Of a DNA stretch of 64,000 nucleotides, positions 1 through 10,270 are shown piece by piece. The stretch's first letter is position 1; each line of letters starts with the position of its first letter. The notes below the pieces were generated by a model that saw nothing but the letters and a program-made list of their open reading frames with translations, did no database searches and had not been told where the DNA came from. Made by a program: the position numbers and the translations under genes. The DNA is from an uncultured Bacteroidota bacterium (GTDB taxonomy: Bacteria > Bacteroidota > Bacteroidia > Flavobacteriales > Flavobacteriaceae): NCBI GenBank assembly GCA_902622575.1, contig CACNQJ010000001.1:133481-197480 (forward strand), given 5' to 3'.

Positions 1-11
1 AATAATAATAG

Positions 12-2426
12 CTAAAAAGGATAATTTAATCCAATGTTAAAAACAGCCTTTTTTAAACTAAAGTCTTTGAACCATCTTCTTTCTTTGGTTAGTGCAGGAT
101 TATAGGTCTTTAAACCCATATCTAATCTAAAAACAAATAGTCCAGAGTCATATCTCAGTCCAAATCCTGAACCAATCGCCAATTCATTCAAATCTTTGAA
201 TCCATCAAATTTTCTTGAGGAGTCGTCAATGTCATCTAGTAGATTCCATATATTACCAATATCAGTAAATAAAGCACCATTAAACCTTCCTAGCATTTTA
301 AATCTATACTCAAAATTCAACGCAATTTTAAAATTACCCTCATTAAATTCATCTTTTGCTCCACTGCTCCCTGGTCCTAATCTGTAAACTTCCCATGCTC
401 GGTTGTCATTTGAGCCTCCACCAAAAAATGATTCTGAAAATGGTATATTTTCAGAATTTCCGTAAGGAATTGCAAAACCTAAAAAATATCTTGTAGCTAT
501 AGTAGAATTATCTCCAATATCCCAATGTTTGATGTAGCTAAGTTCTGACTTAAAAAACTGAGAGAACGGAATGTTGGAAATCGTTTTAAAACCTTCAGAT
601 TTAACATTATTTTTTCTCAGGAAAACATTTGTCAGAAGTCCAGCGCTTTTAAACTTGACTCTCCATTGATTAAAGTTATTTTTATCATACCGATTATCAT
701 AATTATTAGAAAAAGAGAATGAAGAACCAATAATTAAATTATTTGTAGTTAGCCTCTTTTTTCTGTTATTTATGTAACCTATTTTATTTAAATCATCAGT
801 ATTTATTGAACTTTTAAGTATAGTTAGAGCATCATTTATAAAAAGATTAATTCCGTTTGGTATTCCCAAATTCCCATTGATAAAATATTTACTGTCATTT
901 GTATAATCTTTGGCTATTTCATTAATTAAGTCATATGAGTTAGAGTAAACATTAAAATAATTTTGGATCCTCTTGTTTTTAATCAGCTCAATTTGTGCAG
1001 GAGAGAAATTAAAAAAATTATTTTCTTTATCCCACGAATAATTAAAATCAAATTTAAGACTATTTCTGTCTAGACCAATATTTCTTTGATTTGATGCACC
1101 AAGATTGATATAAGATCTAGGGTTATATATTCGTGGTTTATTGTTAATTCTTTGACCTAAAAAGAGAAACTTAGGAAACTTTAAACTCATGTCATAATTA
1201 AGTTGTGATATGGTTATATCACCTGATTTTCCGATTGAGCCAACAGCAGAGAGTTCTAAATTTTCTCCATTTTTAAAAATGTTTCTGGTTTTGAACCTGT
1301 TTTCAAATGAAATCCCAATATCTTCAATATTCGATTGTTTTACATCAAAACCAAATCCAATAGCATGCTTTTTTTTTGAGTTTAATATTATGTTAGCTTC
1401 CAATTTATTCTTTTTATTTTTAATATAACTATAACTAACCGATGGAAAACTAAACAAATCAAGTTTATTAAAATTTTGAAGTGTTAATGTTCTCAAAGAA
1501 TCATTGAATTTTTCACCTACTTTAAATTTGATTTGACTATTTAAAAAGTCTTTATTAAAATCAAAATTTCCATCTTTTTTAATGTTGGTAATAGATATTT
1601 TATCAATTTTATGAATGGTGTAATTTTTTCCGGTAATAATTATTTTTACAGGCAGGGAAAAAATATTACTTGATGAATCAATTTCAACATCGTACAAAAT
1701 GGAATTTATTTGAAAGTTATATATACCTGAATTTTTGAAAAGTTTATATAGTCTTTCTCTCTCAAGTTCAAAGTTTTTTGTTTTAAATAAATCATTCTTT
1801 TTTATAAAAGATTTATCAAAATTTATTTTATACACAGAATCTAAGACAGTTGATTCAATCATTGTATCAACCTCTCCTACATAGTATTGGGGACCAGTTG
1901 TCACTTTGTAATTTACATCAGCATAATTGACATTATTTTCATTTATAATAATTTCAGAAACAACTTTGTTTTCAAGGAATCCAATATTTTGAAAATATGA
2001 ATTTAGGTTTTTTATAGTTGCGAAGGTTTTACTAGAATCAATTATCTCAATTTTTTCCCCATTATTTTTTTTCCATTCATTAAAATTTCTATAATAATTT
2101 TTTAATTGATCAACTTGCTTTTCAGAGAAAATTTTAGTCAATCTTTTTCTTTTATTTTTTTTATTTATCCAATTATTAAATATACTGTCTGTATTTTTTT
2201 TTGACGTTGAATAAATTAATGCACCTATCGGTATTCCAATAAATGTTGAGTTTTTATTTTGTAAAAATAGGCCACTAAGAGTGTCTTTTGCTACCAATTG
2301 ATCATTTACAAATAACTTGTTATTATTTAGTAATTTTTCATTATCTATTAAATTTTTGGATATGGAACAACTAGATAATATAATTGTAATAGTAAATAAT
2401 ATTATTTTTACCTTGTTGATTCTCAT
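12..2426 (-). CDS. tamL: TamL/BamA-family outer membrane surface-antigen lipoprotein
   Basis: ~800 aa ORF; lipobox-like ILSSCSIS after the N-terminal hydrophobic stretch; POTRA-like region and C-terminal barrel (SFFGGGSNDNRAWEVYRLGPGS, ending YPF). Start moved from 2450 to ATG 2426 (MRINKVK) because a -7-like element occupies 2440-2447. Confidence 0.85.
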   Translation of the reverse strand: MRINKVKIILFTITIILSSCSISKNLIDNEKLLNNNKLFVNDQLVAKDTLSGLFLQNKNSTFIGIPIGALIYSTSKKNTDSIFNNWINKKNKRKRLTKIFSEKQVDQLKNYYRNFNEWKKNNGEKIEIIDSSKTFATIKNLNSYFQNIGFLENKVVSEIIINENNVNYADVNYKVTTGPQYYVGEVDTMIESTVLDSVYKINFDKSFIKKNDLFKTKNFELERERLYKLFKNSGIYNFQINSILYDVEIDSSSNIFSLPVKIIITGKNYTIHKIDKISITNIKKDGNFDFNKDFLNSQIKFKVGEKFNDSLRTLTLQNFNKLDLFSFPSVSYSYIKNKKNKLEANIILNSKKKHAIGFGFDVKQSNIEDIGISFENRFKTRNIFKNGENLELSAVGSIGKSGDITISQLNYDMSLKFPKFLFLGQRINNKPRIYNPRSYINLGASNQRNIGLDRNSLKFDFNYSWDKENNFFNFSPAQIELIKNKRIQNYFNVYSNSYDLINEIAKDYTNDSKYFINGNLGIPNGINLFINDALTILKSSINTDDLNKIGYINNRKKRLTTNNLIIGSSFSFSNNYDNRYDKNNFNQWRVKFKSAGLLTNVFLRKNNVKSEGFKTISNIPFSQFFKSELSYIKHWDIGDNSTIATRYFLGFAIPYGNSENIPFSESFFGGGSNDNRAWEVYRLGPGSSGAKDEFNEGNFKIALNFEYRFKMLGRFNGALFTDIGNIWNLLDDIDDSSRKFDGFKDLNELAIGSGFGLRYDSGLFVFRLDMGLKTYNPALTKERRWFKDFSLKKAVFNIGLNYPF

Positions 2427-2457
2427 GAAATTCACATTCCAAAAATACATTTAATAA

Positions 2458-3171
2458 ATGGTTAGCAAAAATCAACTTAAATTCATCAGATCACTTAATC
2501 TGAAAAAAAATAGAATTAAACATAATATGATTGTTGTTGAAGGTTTGAAGACCATTAGTGAATTTATTAAATCAGATTTCCAATTAGTAAAACTTTTTTC
2601 AACAGAGAAAAAAAAAATTAATAATATTAAACCTGAACTAATCATGGAAAGTGAACTGAAATCAATCAGCAACTACAAATCACCAGATGGAAGTTTAGCT
2701 ATTTTTAATATTTCAGAAAGATCAATTGAAGATCAAACTCTGTACATCGTTTTAGATAAAATTGCAGATCCAGGAAATCTTGGAACCATAATTAGAACAT
2801 GTGAGTGGTTTGGAATTAATCAAATTATTTGTTCCGAAAGTTCTGTAGATTGTTACAACCCCAAAGTAATACAATCTTCTATGGGATCTTTATCTCGAGT
2901 CAATGTGATTTACACCGATTTAATCAAGTTTTTGAAATCTAAAAATCTACCTATTTATTTAGCAGACTTAAATGGCAAAAAACTTAAAAAAAGTGTTATT
3001 AACAATGAATGTATTTGGGTTTTTGGATCCGAGTCACATGGAATTTCTAAAAAAGTAAAAAAATTAGCACATAAATCATTTACTATTCCAAAATATAAAA
3101 AGAATATTAGAACAGACAGTTTAAATCTTTCGACTTCAGTTGCCATCATACTAGGTTTATTGAGGATTTAG
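2458..3171 (+). CDS. TrmH/SpoU-family RNA 2'-O-methyltransferase
   Basis: Motifs VLDKIADPGNLGTIIRTCEWFG, FGSESHGIS, IRTDSLNLSTSVAIILGLL are typical of SpoU methyltransferases. Confidence 0.9.
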   Translation: MVSKNQLKFIRSLNLKKNRIKHNMIVVEGLKTISEFIKSDFQLVKLFSTEKKKINNIKPELIMESELKSISNYKSPDGSLAIFNISERSIEDQTLYIVLDKIADPGNLGTIIRTCEWFGINQIICSESSVDCYNPKVIQSSMGSLSRVNVIYTDLIKFLKSKNLPIYLADLNGKKLKKSVINNECIWVFGSESHGISKKVKKLAHKSFTIPKYKKNIRTDSLNLSTSVAIILGLLRI

Positions 3172-3851
3172 TAGAAACTAAAATTAATAAAAATAGCTCT
3201 TGTTAAAAATTTATCAATGTTACGCGTCCAGGGGTTGTCTGGTGTATTATTTGGGATTTCATCTTTAAGTGAAAAGACTCCTCTAACAGATGGAGAGAAT
3301 TTAAAATATCGTAAGTAAAAGTCAACACCAAAAGATAATTCATAGTAAAAATTAAATTTTTCAAATTTAAAATTTTCTAAACCATAGCTAGCTAGAGTTC
3401 CCTCAATTTCATTTAAGTTAATTGATGTTGATAAGCCGGCTTTAAGGTAAGGTCTAAAATTATTCAGTCTTTTTGAACTATACTTCAATAAAAGTGGAAT
3501 ATGAATATTATTAGATTTTACTACCCATAATGTATCAGAATTGTTTGTGAAATCTTTCCTATCATTGAAAATGATATTTTTTTTATTAGCATGTAAACCA
3601 GGTTCTAGACTTAAGAATAGATTTTTATTTAATTTTAGTTCTCCTATCAATCCAACATTAATTCCCTCTGCCTTGTCAACAGAGATTGGATAAGGCGTAT
3701 TTTGTTTGTAATCAACTTTGTTATCATATGAATTAATTCCAATATAGTACCCAAATCTAATATCTCTCTCATCAAAGTTTTGTAGATTTTTGAATTGAGA
3801 TAAACATATCTGAACAGATAATAACAAAAAAAGTAAACTTTTTTTAAACAC
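3168..3851 (-). CDS. porT: PorT-family outer membrane beta-barrel protein (T9SS-associated)
   Basis: Signal peptide, small barrel with LEPGLHANKK; neighbours (TrmH, TamL, TrkA) match the usual flavobacterial porT context. GTG start. Confidence 0.75.
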   Translation of the reverse strand: MFKKSLLFLLLSVQICLSQFKNLQNFDERDIRFGYYIGINSYDNKVDYKQNTPYPISVDKAEGINVGLIGELKLNKNLFLSLEPGLHANKKNIIFNDRKDFTNNSDTLWVVKSNNIHIPLLLKYSSKRLNNFRPYLKAGLSTSINLNEIEGTLASYGLENFKFEKFNFYYELSFGVDFYLRYFKFSPSVRGVFSLKDEIPNNTPDNPWTRNIDKFLTRAIFINFSFY

Positions 3852-3944
3852 AATCCCAAATCTAAGTAAACTAATTTATAACAAATCAAAATTTACCAAA
3901 ATTTCGAAAATCAAGTATATTTGTTTTGATTATATAACTCAGTA

Positions 3945-5294
3945 ATGAAAATTGTTATAGCAGGAGCTGGAGAAGTTGGATTACATTTATCGAAAATGCT
4001 TTCATATGAATCTCATGATATCACTTTGGTTGATAATAATGAGGTTAATCTAAAGGATGGTGAGAACTATCTGGATATAAAAGTTGTTAATGGTGATTCC
4101 TCATCACCTTTGGTTTTAGAAAAAGCCAATGTAAACAATGCAGATCTTGTTATAGGTGTTACAGCAAGTGAGTCAATAAATTTTTTTACTTGTGTGCTTT
4201 CAAAAAAATTAGGAGCAAAAAGAACTATAGCTAGATTGACCAATACAGAGTTTTTAGAAAATGGTAGCAAATTTGATTTTTCATCTATAGGAATTGATGA
4301 GGTAATTTCACCGGAAAATTTAGCCGCAAATGAAGTCAAGTTACTTATAAATGACTCTGGCTTCACTAACAGTCACGATTTTGAGAACGGAGCTCTAAAA
4401 ATGATGGCTGCCAAAATTCAAAATGATGCTCCGTTTGTTGGTAAGACAGTCATGGAAGCAGCTTCAGTATTTCCCGGGATAAAGTTTATGCCAATTGCAA
4501 TTGAGAGAGGTGGTACCCACACAGCCATAATCCCTAGAGGAAATACTGTGTTTAAAAATGATGATCATGTTTATTTTATTACTTGTCATGACGGTGTGGA
4601 TGAACTTTACAATTTAATGGGTACAAAAAGAGATAAAATTCAACAAATTATGATTTTAGGTGGAGGAAGAGTAGGTTATAAAGTAGCTAAAGAACTGAGC
4701 AATGAGGGCTACAGTGTTAAATTAGTTGAAATTAATCCTGAAAAAGCAGAGGATATTGCTAATTCATTACCCAACGTTTTAGTTCTCAATATTGATGGAA
4801 CTCGTGTGGATTTGTTAAGTGAGGAGAGTCTTGAAGAAATGGATGCATTTATAGCAACAACTGGCGACTCTCAAAAAAATATTATGTCATGTTTAATGGC
4901 CAAATCAAAAAATATTGGACGAACAATTGCAATCGTTGATAATACCGATTATTTTGAGTTATCAGAATCAATAGGTGTAGATACTTTAATTAACAAAAAA
5001 CTTCTTGCTGCAAATGAAATTTTTAGATTCATTAGAAAGGGTGATATTTTAGAGTTGAACAAACTTAATAATATGAATGCTGAAGTTTTAGAGTTTTTGA
5101 TAAGTAAAGAATCAATTGTGAAAGGAAAAAAAATTAAAGATCTAGACTTTCCAAGATCTGCAATTATTGGTGGAGTGATAAGAGATGGTGTTGGTAAAAT
5201 AGCTCTAGGAGATTTTGTAATAAAAAAAGGGGACAGAGTACTTGTCTGCTCGCTTTATAATGCAATAAATAAAGTGGAAAAATTATTCCTTTAG
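3945..5294 (+). CDS. trkA: Trk system potassium transporter, NAD-binding regulatory subunit TrkA
   Basis: Two TrkA-N domains (MKIVIAGAGEVGLHLSKML; IMILGGGRVGYKVAKELS) and C-terminal TrkA-C; adjacent trkH. Confidence 0.95.
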   Translation: MKIVIAGAGEVGLHLSKMLSYESHDITLVDNNEVNLKDGENYLDIKVVNGDSSSPLVLEKANVNNADLVIGVTASESINFFTCVLSKKLGAKRTIARLTNTEFLENGSKFDFSSIGIDEVISPENLAANEVKLLINDSGFTNSHDFENGALKMMAAKIQNDAPFVGKTVMEAASVFPGIKFMPIAIERGGTHTAIIPRGNTVFKNDDHVYFITCHDGVDELYNLMGTKRDKIQQIMILGGGRVGYKVAKELSNEGYSVKLVEINPEKAEDIANSLPNVLVLNIDGTRVDLLSEESLEEMDAFIATTGDSQKNIMSCLMAKSKNIGRTIAIVDNTDYFELSESIGVDTLINKKLLAANEIFRFIRKGDILELNKLNNMNAEVLEFLISKESIVKGKKIKDLDFPRSAIIGGVIRDGVGKIALGDFVIKKGDRVLVCSLYNAINKVEKLFL

Positions 5295-5296
5295 TC

Positions 5297-6799
5297 ATGT
5301 CAAAATTTAATTACAGATTAATTTCATATATCATTGGATTATTGCTTTTACTTAACGCGAGTGCAATCTTTCTGACCGGTATGGTTAGTCTTTACTTAGG
5401 TGATGGTTTCTTTGAAAATATATTATATGCCTCCTTAGTGTGTCTAATTCTAGGCTCAATAATTATGTTGTTTTCAAAGAATCCTACAAAGGTTATCAAT
5501 AGACGTGATGGTTATCTCATAGTAGTTTTTGGTTGGTTGACAATGGTTTTTTCAGGAACACTTCCTTATATTTTTACTGAAACAATAAATAATATTCCAG
5601 ATTTGATTTTTGAAACAATGTCGGGTTATACCACCACAGGATCTAGTATTATAAGTAATGTAGAGAGCCTTCCTGAAAGCATTATTTTTTGGAGAAGTAT
5701 GACCCATTGGCTTGGAGGTATGGGTATAATAGTTTTAGCAATAGCAATTTTACCTTTATTGGGAATTGGTGGAATGCAGTTATTTTCAGCTGAAGCACCT
5801 GGAAGTGGTATTAGTGGAGATAAAATACATCCGAGAATTAGTAATACAGCTAAAAGACTTTGGCTTATATATATAGGCTTAACATTGGCAGAGACTCTAT
5901 TACTAAATTTTGCAGGAATGAGTTTATTTGATGCAATAAATCATTCTATGAGTAACATTGCAACTGGTGGTTTTTCTACAAAAAATGATAGTTTGTCATA
6001 TTGGAATTCTATGCCGTCGGTGCAATATATTATTATATTTTTCATGATTTTGGCGGGAACAAATTTTCTTTTAATATACTTGTCAATTATTGGAAAATTT
6101 AAAAAACTTATTTCTAACACTGAGTTTATTTGGTTTTTGGTTCTAATTTGCTTTTTTGTAATGGTCACTACATTTATCTTAAATAGTAGTGTTGATCTTA
6201 ATTCAACTAACTTTGATCATCCACAGGTTTTTGGCAAATTAGAGGCTAGCTTTCGACATGCACTTTTTCAGGTAGTGGCAGTAATGACAACAACTGGATT
6301 TGTGACAGGAGATTTTGCTGGGTGGTCCCCATTTTTGACGATGTTGTTTTTTGGTTTAATGTTTTTTGGAGCTTCATCTGGATCGACCTCAGGTGGAATA
6401 AAGATATCTAGGCATCTAATTCTTATAAAAAATGGTTTTTTAGAGTTTAAAAGATCACTTCATCCTAATGCAATACTACCATTAAGGTATAATCATTCAG
6501 TTGTCAAGAAAGAAGTTGTTGTAAACATCTTGGCTTTTTTTATGCTTTACTTGATTTTATTTATCGTTGGAGCTGCAGTTTTGAGCACGCAGGGTTTAGA
6601 TTTTATATCTTCAATTGGAGGTTCTGCTGCGTCAATTGGAAATGTTGGACCAGCTCTTGGATCAATTGGACCATCATTTAATTATGAACAAATAACAGGT
6701 TTCGCAAAAATATGGTGTTCCTTTTTAATGCTTGTGGGAAGGTTAGAGCTTTTTACAATACTAATAGTATTTACACCATATTTTTGGAAAAATCTTTAG
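5297..6799 (+). CDS. trkH: TrkH family potassium uptake protein
   Basis: Polytopic membrane protein with TGSSIIS, GGMGIIVLAIAILPLLGIGGMQLF, SGSTSGGIKISR. Confidence 0.95.
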   Translation: MSKFNYRLISYIIGLLLLLNASAIFLTGMVSLYLGDGFFENILYASLVCLILGSIIMLFSKNPTKVINRRDGYLIVVFGWLTMVFSGTLPYIFTETINNIPDLIFETMSGYTTTGSSIISNVESLPESIIFWRSMTHWLGGMGIIVLAIAILPLLGIGGMQLFSAEAPGSGISGDKIHPRISNTAKRLWLIYIGLTLAETLLLNFAGMSLFDAINHSMSNIATGGFSTKNDSLSYWNSMPSVQYIIIFFMILAGTNFLLIYLSIIGKFKKLISNTEFIWFLVLICFFVMVTTFILNSSVDLNSTNFDHPQVFGKLEASFRHALFQVVAVMTTTGFVTGDFAGWSPFLTMLFFGLMFFGASSGSTSGGIKISRHLILIKNGFLEFKRSLHPNAILPLRYNHSVVKKEVVVNILAFFMLYLILFIVGAAVLSTQGLDFISSIGGSAASIGNVGPALGSIGPSFNYEQITGFAKIWCSFLMLVGRLELFTILIVFTPYFWKNL

Positions 6800-7983
6800 T
6801 TTAAAAGTTTATTTATTCTGCTAACAGCTTCAATAATACTTTCTTGTGATGCAGCATAACTTATCCTAATGTTATTTGGGCACCCAAAAGCATCACCTGT
6901 CACAGTAGCTACATGAGCTTTTTCAAGAACGACCATAGCAAAATCAGATGCTGAATTAATTATTTCACCATCTATTTCCTTTCCAAAATAATATGAAATG
7001 TCTGGAAAAACATAAAAAGCTCCATCAGGGTTATTTAGTTTAAATCCTTTGATATTACTTAATAAATTTATTATCAATTTTTTTCTCTCTTTAAATTCCT
7101 CAACCATGTAATTAATTTTTTTTGGGGATTCTGTTAAGGCTTTCACAGTTGCTTTTTGTGCTATACAATTTGCTCCGCTTGTAACTTGTCCTTGTAGTTT
7201 GGTGCATGCTTTTGCAATCCAATCAGGCGCTCCAATATACCCAATTCTCCAACCCGTCATCGCAAATGCTTTAGCAATACCATTAACTGTGATCGTTCTT
7301 TCATACATGCCTTCAAGGCTTGCAAAACTAACATGCTCAACTCCATAGTTTATGTGCTCATATATTTCATCTGACAGTATAAAAATATTTGGATATTTTC
7401 TTAGTACGGTAGCAATTTCATCTAATTCTTTTTTACTAAAAATACTGCCGCTTGGGTTGTTGGGTGAATTTATTATAATCATCTTGGTTTTGTCAGTAAT
7501 AGCCTTTTCAATTTCTTTAGCACTCACTTTAAAGTTTGAATTAATATCACTAGCGATTATTTTGGGTACCCCCTCAGCCATTAAAACAATAGCTGAATAA
7601 CTAACCCAAAATGGAGCTAAAAGAATTACCTCCTCACCAGGTTTAACCAAAGCCTGTACTGCATTAGCAATTGATTGTTTTGCGCCGGTCGATACCACAA
7701 TTTGACTAACATTATATTTTAAATTATTATCTCTACTAAATTTTGTAGATATTGATTGCTTTAATTCAAGATACCCATCAACAGGTGTATATGAATTATA
7801 ATTGTCTTTTACTGCACTAATTGCAGCATCTTTTATGTATTCGGGTGTATTAAAATCAGGTTCACCAAGGCTTAGACCTATAATATCAACTCCTTTATTT
7901 TTTAGTTCTCTTGCTTTTGCAGCCATGGTCAATGTTGCAGAAGCTGGTAAATCATTAATTTTATCACTTAAATACTCTTTCAT
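6796..7983 (-). CDS. Pyridoxal phosphate-dependent aspartate aminotransferase
   Basis: Class I/II aminotransferase motifs NSPNNPSGS, SDEIYEHI, NGIAKAFAMTGWRIGY. Confidence 0.92.
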   Translation of the reverse strand: MKEYLSDKINDLPASATLTMAAKARELKNKGVDIIGLSLGEPDFNTPEYIKDAAISAVKDNYNSYTPVDGYLELKQSISTKFSRDNNLKYNVSQIVVSTGAKQSIANAVQALVKPGEEVILLAPFWVSYSAIVLMAEGVPKIIASDINSNFKVSAKEIEKAITDKTKMIIINSPNNPSGSIFSKKELDEIATVLRKYPNIFILSDEIYEHINYGVEHVSFASLEGMYERTITVNGIAKAFAMTGWRIGYIGAPDWIAKACTKLQGQVTSGANCIAQKATVKALTESPKKINYMVEEFKERKKLIINLLSNIKGFKLNNPDGAFYVFPDISYYFGKEIDGEIINSASDFAMVVLEKAHVATVTGDAFGCPNNIRISYAASQESIIEAVSRINKLLN

Positions 7984-8040
7984 ATGGTAAGAATTATAAT
8001 TTCCAAATATATTTAAATTACATTAGTATATATCTAAAAA

Positions 8041-8679
8041 ATGAACGTGATAAAAAAATATTTTCCACAAATTGATGATAACCAAATCATGAAGTTGTCT
8101 TTATTCGAAAAGCTCATTAAGGATTGGAATAAAAAAATAAATCTTGTTTCAAGAAAGGATGTTGAAAACTTTCAATTAAATCACATTTTACACTCATTAA
8201 GCATATCAAAATTAATTTCATTCAGTCCAAAAACTAATATCCTTGATTTGGGTACGGGGGGGGGATTGCCAGGAATTCCACTTGCTATAATTTTTCCACA
8301 GGCGGAATTTCATTTGATTGATAGAAAAGAAAAAAAAATAAAGGTCGTAAATAAGATTGTTAAAGAACTAAAACTTACTAATGTAAAAGCTGATAGTTAT
8401 GATTTAAAATATATAAATACTAAATATGATTTTATTATAAATAGAGCAGTAAGTTCAACAGATAACATTATTAGAATATGTAACAATAAAATCAACTCGA
8501 TTAGTGTCAACAAAATCCAAAATGGAATAATATGTTTAAAAGGCGGTGACTTGAAAATTGAATTAAATAAGGTAAAGGATTTTAAAATTTTAAACTTAAA
8601 TGAGATTTTTTTTGAGCCCTTTTTCGAAACCAAAAAAATAATCTATATACCTAATCCATATATTCGTAAGGATAATTAG
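8041..8679 (+). CDS. rsmG: 16S rRNA (guanine527-N7)-methyltransferase RsmG
   Basis: GidB signature WNKKINLVSRKD, SAM motif ILDLGTGGGLPGIPLAI, INRAVSS. Confidence 0.93.
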   Translation: MNVIKKYFPQIDDNQIMKLSLFEKLIKDWNKKINLVSRKDVENFQLNHILHSLSISKLISFSPKTNILDLGTGGGLPGIPLAIIFPQAEFHLIDRKEKKIKVVNKIVKELKLTNVKADSYDLKYINTKYDFIINRAVSSTDNIIRICNNKINSISVNKIQNGIICLKGGDLKIELNKVKDFKILNLNEIFFEPFFETKKIIYIPNPYIRKDN

Positions 8680-10270
8680 TAGGGGGACTATGAGTTCGGC
8701 TAACTAATCTCGGGCTAACCCATCTCAGCAAATTAAGTTTTGAACCTGCCTTGTCATCAGTTCCTGACGCTCGACATCCTCCAAAAGGCTGTTGGCCCAC
8801 AACTGCGCCAGACGGCTTATCATTCACATAAAAATTTCCAGCACTATATTTTAATTTTTCTAGTGCATATTCGATGCTATCCTCATTTTTTGAGATAAAA
8901 GCACCAGTTAGAGCATAATCAGAGGTTTTATCAACAATATCAAGCATTTCTTTCCAGCTCGCATCATCGTAAACGTATAAGGTAACTACTGGTCCAAAAA
9001 TTTCTTCTTGCATTGTTTTAAATTGATGATTAGTTGTTAAAATAATTGTAGGTTCTACAAAATAGCCAATTGAATCATCATAATTACCTCCATGAAGTAT
9101 TTTACATTCTTTACTGTTTTTTGCATAGTCAATGTAACTCGCTATTCTATTAAATGCACTTTCATGAATAACAGCAGTCATAAAATTATTGAAATCTATC
9201 GGTGAGCCCATTTTTATAGTTTTTGTTTCCTCAACAACTTTATTAATTAACTCATTAGATATTGATTCTGGAATATAAATTCTGGAGGCTGCGGAGCATT
9301 TTTGGCCTTGAAATTCAAATGCACCTCTTATTATAGCAGTTGCTGAAGCATCAATTTCTGCAGAGGGATGACAAAAAATAAAATCTTTACCACCTGTCTC
9401 TCCCACAATTCTTGGGTAATCGCGGTACAGTGAAATATTATTTCCAATTTTTTTCCATAAGTCTCTAAACACAGATGTTGAACCTGTGAAATGTAAACCT
9501 GAGAATTCAGGATGCCTCAAAGCAATATCACTAATCATTTCAGGATCACCAGTAACTAAATTTATGACGCCATCAGGAAGACCAGCTTCTTTAAAAATAT
9601 CCATAGTTATTTTGGCTGTATAAATTTGATTATCACTTGGTTTCCACAATACAACATTCCCCATTAGTGCTGCACTAGCACAGAGATTACCTCCAATTGC
9701 TGTGAAATTAAATGGTGTTACAGCATATACAAAACCTTCTAAAGCTCTATATTCAAGATGATTTGATTTTCCAGGTCCATCAATTGGTTGCTCATTGTAA
9801 ATTTCAGTCAGGTACGAGACGTTAAATCTTAGGAAATCAATAAATTCACAAGCAGCATCAATTTCTGCCTGAAAGATATTTTTAGATTGACCTATCATGG
9901 TGCCAGCAGTAATTATAGCCCTGTACTTTTTTGATAATAAATCTGCAGCTTTTAAAAAAATTTCACATCTTCTCTCCCACGGGGTATTTGACCAATCATT
10001 TTTATTTTCAATCAAATTGTTGATTGCATCATTAACATGTTTTTCAGATGCTTGCGAAAATGTTCCAACAATGTTTTTGTGATCGTGAGGAGGTAAAATA
10101 TCTTTTCTGCTTTCAGTTAAAATTTCTTTTCCACCTATGTAAATTGGAACATCAACTTTGGAGTTGAACATCTGATTGTATGTTTTCTCAACATTTTGTC
10201 TTTCTTTTGAGCCCTTTTTATAACCCAACACTGGTTCATTTTCTGCTTGGTAAACTTTTATTTTATTCAT
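8651..10270 (-). CDS. pruA: L-glutamate gamma-semialdehyde dehydrogenase (P5C dehydrogenase)
   Basis: Aldehyde dehydrogenase with VGETGGKDF, FEFQGQKCSAASR, QQPFGGCRASGTDDKAG. Confidence 0.95.
   Translation of the reverse strand: MNKIKVYQAENEPVLGYKKGSKERQNVEKTYNQMFNSKVDVPIYIGGKEILTESRKDILPPHDHKNIVGTFSQASEKHVNDAINNLIENKNDWSNTPWERRCEIFLKAADLLSKKYRAIITAGTMIGQSKNIFQAEIDAACEFIDFLRFNVSYLTEIYNEQPIDGPGKSNHLEYRALEGFVYAVTPFNFTAIGGNLCASAALMGNVVLWKPSDNQIYTAKITMDIFKEAGLPDGVINLVTGDPEMISDIALRHPEFSGLHFTGSTSVFRDLWKKIGNNISLYRDYPRIVGETGGKDFIFCHPSAEIDASATAIIRGAFEFQGQKCSAASRIYIPESISNELINKVVEETKTIKMGSPIDFNNFMTAVIHESAFNRIASYIDYAKNSKECKILHGGNYDDSIGYFVEPTIILTTNHQFKTMQEEIFGPVVTLYVYDDASWKEMLDIVDKTSDYALTGAFISKNEDSIEYALEKLKYSAGNFYVNDKPSGAVVGQQPFGGCRASGTDDKAGSKLNLLRWVSPRLVSRTHSPPTNYPYEYMD

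Noticed and set aside
196-387. Small plus-strand ORF within tamL, and similar antisense ORFs across the window (e.g. 1210-1428, 3647-3889, 4067-4366, 12510-12731, 52367-52732)
   Set aside because: Shadow ORFs opposite or out of frame with well-supported genes; no family signature or promoter.
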